Shown in pieces: positions 25,797 through 37,400 of a stretch of DNA of 64,000 nucleotides. The DNA is taken from contig BROE01000020.1 in the NCBI GenBank assembly GCA_036571765.1, positions 4,232,118 to 4,296,117 on the forward strand. The letters run 5' to 3'. The notes under the pieces are model-generated. The model was not told where the DNA came from, did not search any database, and worked only from the letters and a program-made list of their open reading frames with translations. The translations under genes were made by a program, and so were the position numbers. The DNA is from Plecoglossus altivelis. Its lineage: Eukaryota > Chordata > Actinopteri > Osmeriformes > Plecoglossidae. Position 1 is the first letter of the stretch, and each line of letters begins with the position of its first letter.

Positions 25797-28752
25797 TCTC
25801 GCCCCCCTCTCGCCTACTTCTCTGCATCTCTCTCTGTCTACGTCTCTCTCTCTCTCTCTCTCTCTCTCCTTTCTCGTCTCTCTTCATTTGCTATCAGCCC
25901 TCATCTCTTTGACCCCCCCCATACCGTTCCTCCACTGCACTCTCATCATATCCCCCCCACCACCCCCGCCTTAACCCCTCGATCTCCCGTCCCGTCCCCT
26001 GTGCCATCTTAATCGGGGGCAACCGTTGTCATCTCGTTATGGTCATGTTGACTCAGGGGGGAGTAACACGCCTGTTTCCCATGCAGAGCATGTTTGTGGT
26101 CAGTCTGTTTATGCTGAGGCCCAGTACATAAGGTCCTATTAGAGGGAGGGAGGGAGAAGTAGTGGGTGAAGGAGGGAGAGGGAGAAGAGGGCGGGCAAGA
26201 GGGGTGGGTGTAGATTGAGGGGTAGGGGGGGGAGAGGAAGAGGAATAGAGGAGGAGGAGGAGAGAAGGGAGTGGGAGCAAAGGGGTGGGACGGGGATGTA
26301 ATTAAAATTGAGGGACAGAGCAAGAGAGAAATAAACGGGATGGAAACAAATGGGGGAGACGGGAATAGAAGGGGGATGTCACGAAGAGAGGGAAAGAGGA
26401 AAAGGGGCCAAAGAAGAGGGAGAGGGGGATGAAAGAAATGGGGAGAGGGGGATGAAAGAAATGGGGAGAGGCAATATGTTCAGTCTAAAGACAGACGTAG
26501 AGTAAGGAAGGGCTCCAGACAGACAGCGGGAGAGGAGAGACGAGAAGGAGGGAGCGAAGAGGGCCCGTAGAAAGGTGAGAAAGATAGGAGCGAGAGAGAG
26601 GAAGGAAAGGGACAAAGGGAGGTTGAAACCTAAAGATAGGAGGCCTTCCCTGGCAAGCCGGCCTTATACTGCTAACCCTCAGCATCTCAGTGTTCTCCAT
26701 GAAGCACTGTGACATGTCCTTTGTCTGGAAACGCAACGTCTTTGATTCAATTGGATAGCACGAGAGGAGAAAGAGGTAGACCGTCAGAAAGCGTTAGATT
26801 TCAGGAGGCAAGCTTGTGAGGCTACCAGAACAGAGGTGTCACGGAAACGTCCGGAATGCTCTCCGAATTAAGGCCGTGGTTATTGACCGTTCCTGTCAAA
26901 GAAAGGAAGGAAGTTGCTCACTTGTTCCTGCTCTTCGCTCTCTCTCGCCGCCTCTCTCTCTATTTATCTCTTCTTTTTTTCTAGCTTCATGAACCAACTC
27001 TCTGCAGAGTCAGAGTGAAAGTTCATTCTGAAGGCTCATTCTTTTAAGCGCCTGACAAATACAAAGACTGAGTCTCATAGTTTCTTGTTATGATACTTGA
27101 CAGTCAGTCCAACTGACAAAATATGGATGTCATCCTGTTTGCCTGTTCATCCACTGCTCTTATTGAAAGAAACAGGGTTTGTAGTCAGTCTGCACACAGC
27201 CCATGTTTTAGGAACAGCCACATGTAGCAACAACTAGCCGTTGAATCAGTCGGTCAGTCAGCCAGACAGTGCAGTGAAGCAGTCAGACCCTGGGGGCTGG
27301 AAGGCTAGCACCTCTGTAAGTAGTAGCTGGGGAACATGGCAAACTGAACCAGATGGCCCTATGCCATGTTCCTGACTGACTGACTCCATGAGCTAATGGC
27401 CACCCCCAGGCCAATAGTGTGTGTTTGTGTTTAAGTTAAGTGCGTGTGTACACTCCATGCGTGTGTCTGTAAGTGACATGTGTCTGCGTGTGTGTGTGAG
27501 CGATTCTCTACTTCACGTAGCGTTTGAACCTCTTCATGTGTGGGGGTGGATGTGCGTGGCTGCTGTAAGTGCGCGCGCGCGCGTGTTTGTCGGCAACACT
27601 ACCTGTTGAGAGAGAGAGAGTGGATCAGCTGGAAGAACACGCGTGCCGTGGAAGCCGACGCGCCCCACGTGCCCGGTGCTGGCCCCCGTGGCGTCTTGGT
27701 GCAAATTGTTTCCTGTTGATTCTGTGTCGGGCCCGTGCAGGAGACACCATCGAGCTCTGGTTGGCTCCACAGCTCCACTCCGGGGGGGGACTATCATGTC
27801 TGTCTGCTAACCTTCCTTCTTGAAGCTTAGTCACCTACCATCCATCCTTAACCACTGTGATTACGCTCATTAGCAGAAGCCTTCTTTTCTCTGTGGACGG
27901 GTGTCCGAGCTCTCTCTTGACTCACTCCCCCCCCCCCCCCCCCCCCCCCCCCCGTGTGTGTGTGTGCGCTACGCGTTCTTGACATGAGGCTGTGCCATTA
28001 TTACGCGCCTTTGGATTTATGGTGTAGGCGGGTTTTGGGATGTAAGACGCAATCATGCGATGAATCTCATTTCTGTTCCCATTTAGGTTCTTAGTTGTGT
28101 TGTTATTATGGAATCTTAATCATGCTCGGGTGAAATGTCATTGATGTATGTATTTTCAAATACGACACATCTATTTATTGTTGATACAGTTGTACAAGGA
28201 GATGATACTGTATATACAGTGAACTGTAGACATTTGGACGCATACAGTACTTATGCATAGATAGGATAATAGTGTATGTTGCTCATTACAATCTCTCTTT
28301 CTCTTCCTCTTTTTCTTTCTCTCTAAATATAAAGACTGTGAGAGATTGCAGTGCACTATGTCATACAGAGTCACTGTGCCACCATACTACCAGAATGCTT
28401 GGCTAGCATGAGTGGCAGTCATGTTGCTGGTGACCGCGTGTCTATTTTACGATGGGACAGTTTCCGGAACTGCCAGTAATGCTTCCAGAGATGCAGCGCC
28501 CCAGACCACCCCCTACATCAGAGCAGAGTCCAAGATTAGATTTGATTCACTGCAACAACCCGCATGTCCTCTCTCGCAACCCCTCCCTTCTTCCCTTCTG
28601 CCATGTCTTATACCTTCTCTCTCTCTCTCCCTCCCCCCCTCTCCTCTTAGTTTCTCTATACATCTCTTCCCGTTCCTCTCTTTACATCTTTCTCTGACAT
28701 TTTTCTCTCCTTCCCACGACCATTTTTCGCCCTCTCGTCTCTCTCTCTCTCT

Positions 28753-28811
<59 letters not shown>

Positions 28812-28961
28812 TTCTCTTACCCCGTTCGCTTTCATCCTCTCTCCCTGCAAAAGTGTGTTAATCTGCTTTTCGTCATTTAGTGATTCCAGGTCTCTGAGCA
28901 GGGATCTACTGCTGCTATGTGTTAAACTGGCTAATAACTGTGTTTAACTCCAACAGTGGCA

Positions 28962-29014
<53 letters not shown>

Positions 29015-30841
29015 CCCCCCCATTGCTCAGTCTCTCTTTCCTTATCTGCCGGTCTCCTCTCCCCTTCTTGTCAGACGCCACCTTTTCTCGCTGCTTCTTT
29101 TTTTGGTCTCTGTCTTTCCCTCGCTCTTCGTCTCCCTCGCCATCTCCTTATCTCGCTCTTTATCTCTCCGTCTCTCTCGGCAGTGCTCTGCAGTTAGCAA
29201 TCAGGAGCTGGTCTCCCCTCCTCACCCCTCCCTTCCTTCCCTTGTCCCTTTCATTCATCCCACTGGCCGCTACCGTGTGTTTTTTTCTCTATCATTCTCT
29301 TCCTCATCTCAAACAGGCTCTTTTCTTCCTATTCTTTCCCCTCTTTTACCGTTATTGCAGGCTTGATGTCACTTCTGGGAGTTAAGAAACTTTTTGGACT
29401 CACTTCCTGTCCTGTCTTGTCATCTTCAGGAACAACTGGTGGCATCAACCCTGTTTTTTGGTTTTGGTCTCAAACTGTAGGAGGCCCCTAGTCAAATGAC
29501 ATTCGACAGTTCCGTGTTTGTCAAAGGGAGGATGACAGCGTTTGTGGCCGTCGATGTTGATGTGTCGTGACTTTTCGGTGACGGTGCGGCCCCTGCACAT
29601 TTGCTGTTTGTCCGGCCTCCTGGACAATAACAGGACTTAAGCATATGGTATTGATTTGAACGTTTGGGGGACTGTCGTACATCTGGTCTGTTTTACTGGT
29701 GTATATGAGGACGCATTTGAATGCGTGTGTGTCTTGCGCTGACAACGGGTCACTGTCGGCGTGTCGGTGTGCAGAAACATGTGCAGCAATTACAGATGGG
29801 AGGATTCACGTGCATCTAAATGCTTCTTTGTGTGTTGTTTGTGGGTTGTTTCATGTTGGTGTGTGTGGATGAGGGCGAGCGAGCGAGGGAGAGCAATGAT
29901 GAGGGAGGTTTCTGTGCCTTCAGGAAACGGCTGTCTAATTGCCAGCCAGGAAGATGTAATCTTGTTGGTGTTTATATTGGCTCTTCTCTCTCCTCGTCCG
30001 TCCCCCCATCCACTCATCCACTATTTTCATCAGAGGAGAGGAGGGAGGGAGAGTGAGAGGGAGGGATGGCATAGTAGAGCCATTTTTACCATCTTGCATG
30101 GCCTTAAAGAATGAACTGCATTCAATGGAAGCAATTTCGATGTCAAAATGGAATCCCTTATGAATAGCTTGTTGTACTCAAATGCGTCAACAGGAATTGA
30201 TGGGACGGTCCCGATGGGTATCTACAGTCAAGGATATCTGATATCACATTCAAGTTTTTACAATTTCAACACCAATTCCCACTTTACATCAGATATGTTC
30301 ATCTTGTTCGTCACAAAGGCAGAATCATGAAACACGAAGGTTTCCGTTTGACTGCCGGAAAGTGAGACAAAGTTAAGGGTGCCATTTGGCAAAATGAATT
30401 CACAGTTTGCCCCGACGGAGAAATGCTCCGACTTCTTCGCAGCTTCAGAGTGAGTTGAATGCCGAAGTAACTGTGGCCTTTGGTACTTTGTCAAGGGGGG
30501 TCCCTGCTCATAAACATCCCTCTTATTGTGAGTTATTCCACACATCCACCTGTTAGCATTCTCCCGCTTAAGACGATGGGATCGACCAAAGGGTCAGATC
30601 CAATTGTGTCACTCACTTTCTCTCTCTGTGCATAGTTCAAAGGTCATGGGTGACAGCCCATGCTCTTTTCTGTCAGCACCCAGAATACACATTCTAGGAG
30701 GAGCTGGCATCCCCAATACTGTCTCTGTTGTCCTTCTGTTGTCCTCTTGCCTTTAAATATGTAGTTACTGGAGCCAAGGCTGCACAAATGACCTCAACGG
30801 AGCATATTTTACGACTCTTTGTGCGAGTGTGTGTGTGCTTT

Positions 30842-30928
<87 letters not shown>

Positions 30929-32154
30929 TTTGGCACACTTGTGAGTTCTGGCTCAGTAACTCTGAACAAGGCTGTCAGAAGACTGCACACCACATGTGAA
31001 GCCCTCTCGCTGTAATTCTCTCGCTATCTTCCTCCATCATACTCACTAGCAGTCATTGCCAATAAATCACAGTATTAAGTGCCGTTTCTCAGCCAAAGTA
31101 GCCCATAAGCACATAAAACTTGCAGCTGTACTTAAACATGATCTACTGTGGAAGTTTATTACTCCCCCACATCAGCGTATGAAAGTGTGTGTGCAGCTAT
31201 GTTGAGTGTGTGTGTGTGCTTGCCTGTGTCCTTCTGTGCTGATGTATACCTGTGTGTGATCATTGTAACTGGGAGTGTTTGTCCTGGTGTATCTTTGATT
31301 ATGGGTGTGTGGAAGAGATTGTGTGTGTGAAACAATCTGCGTGGGTACTCAAAAGCAGCCTATGTGTGTGTGTGTGTGTGTGAGTGTGTGTGCGTGTGCG
31401 TGCGTGTGTATGCGTGCGTGTGCATGCGTGCGTGTGTGTGTGTGTGTGAATGTGTGTGTGAGTAAGGCTTTTCTAAACAATCTGTTGTCCTCTCATTCAG
31501 GCGACGTCCCCCTGTATTTTGGCCCCAGACTTGGTATGTTTACATGGAACTCCCACACTGTGCTGAGTGGAATATTTCTATTTAAGAAATCTGCTGTCCA
31601 TCTCTTCTTACAATGAGTTCATTGTTGTTGTTACTCATTCTCCCTGTCTCTCCATGTCATTCTCTATCTCCTCCTCTTTTCCTTCTTTTTTTTCTTTCTT
31701 TCTTTCTTTCTTTCTATGGGCCTTTCTTTCTCAGCAGGGCTCCACCAAGTCTCAGTCACACAAAAAGAGGGGCTCTCTATCCAGGTACGAAAACGTCTCC
31801 AAGCTCTTCTGCGACTACGGGAACAAGCCCAGAACTCAGCTAACGATTGCGATGGGTTAGGGTTTCAATAAAGAATGGACCCAGAATGATTCCCAAGTAA
31901 TCTTAAGTGAAAGACATTGTACGAATCCTTCGTAAAAGGATCATTTAAAAACGTCTGAGTGCTTGAAGCGTAGATGAGTGGCAGAAAGGCAAAGAGGGAG
32001 CATAGCATTCTTGACCAGGGTCAGAGCAGGACAAAAGCATCAAATATGAAAGAGGAAAAAAAACATCCCCTTTTTCTCTCTGCTTCTTTCTCCACTATTA
32101 GAAGTGGAGAAAAGTGATGGGGGATATTCTTGGACAAAAGTGAACTTTGTCTCC

Positions 32155-32187
<33 letters not shown>

Positions 32188-34444
32188 TCTCTCTCTGTCT
32201 TCTTCCGCAGGACCAAGAGTGTGGAGAGGGTGATGGAGAGAGTGATGGAGAGACACTATGACTTCGACCTGACCTACATCACCGAGAGGATCATCTCCGT
32301 CTTCTTCCTCCCTGACTTGGACAACCAGCGTTACCGCCGCAACCTGCAGGAGGTCTTCTCCATGCTCAAGTCCAAACACCAAGACAAGTTCCTGGTCAGT
32401 CAGCAAATAAGGAATTAATGGGATTTTTAAAAATCTGGATTTGGCCTGATGAGGAGACTAACTGTAGCCTGGTCCTTATCAGACTCTTTTACATTTCAAA
32501 GCAAAATCGAAAGCAGAAGTACATAGGATGGCATTGCCAGGTTAGACTGTGTCTGTGTTACAACTGCTGGCGTCTGTGAGTGAGAACTCAAGAAATATGT
32601 GTAATGCATGTATACGTATACCTCTTTATTTCAATTTTATCAATAGGACTTGAGATTTACTATTGGATTTGCTTGATATGTCCCTCAACACACGGTGATA
32701 ATCATGATTATGGTTCATCAGCTCTTCAATGTTGTCTGAAAGTATTTTCTACCTGTAACAAATTGCCTTTTTTGTCTCCCAGCTCTTAAACCTGTCTGAG
32801 AAGCGTCATGACATCACACGACTCAACCACAAGGTATGGACAACTGTGCAGGACGAAACCACATTTACATTAACTCATTAACCACGACCAATAAGGCACA
32901 CACGGAGCTGCATGTCAAGCTAAACTACGTCAGTAACTTGTATATTTGTTTGAGCGCCTAGCTATCATCCAATAAGAATCGATTTCAGAGAAAGCCAACA
33001 GGGTATTGACCGTCTCTCTGAATGCCACGTCTTCAGGTGCAAGACTACGGGTGGCCCGACCTCCACGCCCCTCCCCTGGACAAGATCTGCTCCATGTGCA
33101 AGGCCATGGAGACCTGGTTGACCTCTGACCCCTGCAACGTGGTGGTCCTCCACTGCAAGGTCAGGACCTGGAATATCCTCGCAGCCTTTTAACACTTGCG
33201 CTGCTAGTGCCGGTGGCTTGGTTTTGGCCCTTGTCTGTAACCTGTCTCCCCCTCTTTCATCCTGGGTGATGGTGGGGTGGCAAAGTAATCCAGGCTGGAA
33301 AATATAACAGAGACCTCTTTTAAAAGGTGACAGTTAGAGCGATTGGGTACTCTACAGTGCCGAAGAACTACGTGGGGTTCTGAAGAGGAGCTGATAAGGA
33401 TTATATGCGGCCACGCTACCCTCACCAGCATCGTCTCTGTTTCACTCTATGGATCCCAGTTCCTAGCATGTGGCTCCAGGTCAAGGGGCCGGCCAATAAA
33501 AACTCTCTAATTTGGCACGAAATTCCAATCCCGTTCATGTGACGGGATTGGGCAGTCACATTAGACTGATTGGATGTCGATCCAATCGCATGTGATGGAA
33601 TTTTCCCATCGCCTGGGGTCAAACGGGCCTCGACCAACGAAACGTGAGCTCACTGGTCAGGATTTTGGTTTGCGAGCAGAAGACAGCCCAGTCTCCATCG
33701 ATAAAAGAGACGACTATTACCATCATTCAGCCTTGTGTTGTGTTTTGAAGGGATCCTGCAATTTTCAGCATGTCCCACTGACAACGCTTACTGGCATTCG
33801 CTTGTGTTGCACTCACCCAACTCTTTGTGGTGTTTTTTCACATTTTCTTCTTCTTTCGGCGCTTTTTCACTCCTTGTCTCTTCTTCTGTCAAGGGGAACA
33901 AAGGGAAGACTGGGGTTATTGTGGCGGCCTACACACACTACAGCAAGATCTCGGCAGGGTACATCTTTGTTTGTTTGTTTGTTTGTTTGATTGTGTGTGT
34001 GTGTGTGTGAGGGGGGGGTCTGCGTGTCTGCACATCTGTGTACTGGTCTGATTGGGAGATATGCAGTGTGTGCGTGTTTGCGTCTGAAAGCTGTTTGCGT
34101 CTGAAACACGTGTTACGCATGTGGGGAAGAGCACTGGCAGATGTGGTGTGAGTGTGTTTGTTTGTTTTCAAGTGAATGTTTGCGTGTGTTTCCACGCTAC
34201 ATGCCCTAAGTCACGCTACCTGGGTTTGTGTGCATGCGTGTGCGTTCAGGGCGGAGCAGGCCCTCACCACCCTGGCCATGAGGAAGTTCTGTGAAGACAA
34301 AGTGTCCTCTTCTCTACAGCCCTCTCAAAACAGGTAGGAACGTTCTCCCTCCCTCTATCTCTGTCTCTCTCTGTCGCTTGCTATCTCTTGTTTGCAGTTT
34401 CTTTCATCCTTTCCTTCTTTCTTTCTTTCTCTCTCTCCTTTCTT

Positions 34445-34481
<37 letters not shown>

Positions 34482-37400
34482 GTCTCTCCTTCTGTAGTGA
34501 GTCTCGTTGTTTTTTTTCTAAAGGCTTTTTCTCAAAAACACTTCCCCCTCCCTCCCCCCGCGACCCCTCTCTCATCCCCCAGGTACATCTACTACTTTGG
34601 TGGGCTGCTTTCGGGGGCCATCCAGATGAACAGCAGTCCCCTCTTCCTCCACCAGGTGCTCATCCCCAGCCTGCCCAACTTCCAGTCCGGCGGAGGTCGG
34701 TTCTGACGCTGCGTGTGACCGTACCGTAGACGCAACCAACGATGTGTCTGTTTCCATTCACTGCCAAAACACTGGAGGGATAATCACCAATCTCTCCCTT
34801 GTTCTCTCATCCCTCTCTTTTTAAAACACTGTGTCACATGCACGCATACTCTCTCTCTCTCTCTCTCTCTTTGTCTCTTTCTTTCTTTCTCCTTGCAGGC
34901 TACTATCCTTTCCTGAAGATTTACCAGTCTCTACAGCTTGTTTATACTTCTGGCATCTAGTAAGTGTGTCATTAATAGCTCCTGTTGTTAACGCCGCAGT
35001 GGTGTCATTTCAGCACTCTGTTCCAAACATCACACACCCTCCCAGACTTTGTTTATATGTGTGACCGTTTGTGTATGGGTATGTGGCTCGTCTGTGTTTA
35101 CTTGAAACCGAATTGTGTTTATGCCCTTTATATTATGTCGAGACATGTTTTGACTGGGTTTATGTGTGTTTTGGCGTGTGTGCGTGCATGTGTGGCGTAG
35201 TGATCCGCAGAGCTCTAGGGCGAGGAAGCTGTGTGTGACCATCGAGCCCGCACTCCTCCTGAAAGGGGACATCATGGTGAGGGATCCCACAAGGTGGCTC
35301 CCAAAATGGCTGCCTTGCTTTTCAACAATACCCCCCCCCTCCTCACGCACACACTCTTGACGCAGTCCCCTGATCATTTTGTCCACCCACCTGCTCTGGC
35401 ACCAAACCACTTGACCATCATAAACATACCAGAAGTGTATCTGCGAAATGATCTTGTAAGGGAAGGATTCTTGAAAAAGTAAAAAAAAAAAAAAAAAAGT
35501 GAAATTCCACAAAATCTACTTTCTCTTCCCTACTTTCGCCTCACCAATCCTCTTTTTGTCCTCTCTATCTCTTCTTTTTTTTTCTCGATCCCCCATAATC
35601 TCCATCCTTTCTCTTTCCTCCTGTGGTCCCCACCACCACCACCTTCTCCTCCTCCTCCATCCCTCCAGGTGAAGTGCTACCATCGGCGGCCTCGAGGCCC
35701 AGAGAGAGAGGTGGTGTTCAGGCTCCAGTTCCACACGTGCACGGTCCACGGAGCCCAGCTGTGGTTTGGGAAGGGCGAGCTGGACGTGGCCTGCACAGGT
35801 AGCTACAGGGGGGGGGGGTACACACCATTGGTGAACTCAGGAATATGTCTTCGTGACATCATCAGATGAGTTATTTAAGATAACAATCCTAAGATTCTTC
35901 TGGCCTGTAGCTAGAGCAGACCAGAAAACACAATGGTGAAACGTCATCTCCCCTGCTGTCGATAACGCAAATGACTGCAAGACAAGTACGACCTCACATA
36001 CAACCGTCGCATCGCTTTTCCTCCACTAAAACGAGCTATTCATTATTCAAAGCCTCATTTCACACACACTGTGATTTTAGGAAAATTTCTAAACGAGTTA
36101 ACCCCCCCCTCCCGCTGACAAAGTAGGTTGAAAAGTACCCGAAAGCCCTCATGCCGTGTCAAACGGCCTGAAATATACATGAGACGCGCTGGCTGTTTTC
36201 ACGTGCAGCTCACTGGAGACCACAGCGGAGAAGGTCTTGCGCTGTCTGAGTGCCTGCCATCACATTCTGCCATTGTTGTTTGGTCCTTGCAGACGATCGC
36301 TTCCCCCCTGATGCCACCGTGGAGTTTGTCTTCTCCGGCGGCCCAGAGCCAGCGAAAGGTGAGGCTCGGAAAGGTGTGGAGCGTGTTTGTGTGCGTCTGC
36401 AAACTGTTACGTGTGTTGTCTGTGTGTGTGTGTGTGGAGATCCATTTGCATAGGTGTGCTTTGGTTATGCCATGGGTCCGCAGAAAACATGTGTGTCTGG
36501 GTCTATGGGCCCACGGGCACACATGTGCTTGTTTGTAGGGGTGTAAACTGAGCGAGCGTGTTTGTGTGCATATGCATATGTTTCTTACTAGTACTACCCA
36601 CTATTATGTTTTCTATAGTTTGAAATCAACATGGCTCTTGTTCCCCGTCCCCCGATTTCACCAGGTAAAGAGTATCAGAAGAACGACGCCTCCATCACCG
36701 TGGACTACAACACCGCCGACCCCGTCGTGCGCTGGGACTCGTACGAAAACTTCAACCTGCGTCACCAGGACAGCATGGAAGGTGAGATACACACACCTCT
36801 CTTTATCCTCTCCATTTTTCTACCCTTCCGTACTTCTCCCTCTCTTTGACTCTCACTCTTTCCCCATGTCTGTTTCTCTCTGTCTGTTTTCCTCGGCGTC
36901 TCTCTCCTACTGTCACTCTCTGCCACTCAGACATCGCCCACACGCGGGGTCCTCTGGACGGTAGCCTGTACGCCCAGGTGAAGAAACGCAGAGGCCCAGA
37001 CTCCGCGGCCCCAGGGGCCGTCCGAGGTCCTTCAGGCAGCCCCACGGTGAAGTCCCCAGCCCAGCCCTTGGCCCTGAGCTCCGACTCAGGTCACTCCTCG
37101 GCACCCTCCGACCACCTGGAAGACCCCCGTCGCTCCCCTCCTGACCCCGAGCGAGAGGAGGCGGTGGGCTGTGTGCTGAGGAGAGCAGAGGGGGAGCACA
37201 ATGCAAGGGACAGGATGAGGGCGAGCCAGAAAGAGAGAGACAGGGAGACGGCCATTTTGGATGACGGCGAACCGCAGACTCCTGAGGCGGTGCCGAGGCA
37301 CGAGCGGCCGTGTTGCAGTCGGGCGGAGCGCGGTCAGAAGTGCGGAGAAGAAGGCTGGGAGAGAGAACCGTGCCTGGCCAACGGCCACTGTCTGGACCGC

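Larger units (their letters stand above)
20823..31500 (+). other. tns2: tns2 intron 3, microsatellite-dense
   Basis: This is the largest tns2 intron, about 10.7 kb. I found no other gene. It is dominated by simple repeats listed separately: GT/CA runs, a 65-bp minisatellite, CT runs, a 27-base C run and an 80-base GT run. Low-complexity open frames on both strands here are translations of these repeats. A GA-rich block lies at 26130-26640. Confidence 0.7.

Noticed and set aside
27624..27720. CpG-rich frame reading LEEHACRGSRRAPRAR, considered for the exon after the C1 domain
   Set aside because: It has no polypyrimidine tract or donor; the exon at 31501-31533 fits phase, borders and the final C1 Cys much better.
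28412..29385. Several overlapping open frames of 80-150 codons rich in Ser and Leu
   Set aside because: They are translations of CT repeats in tns2 intron 3, without motifs or splice logic.
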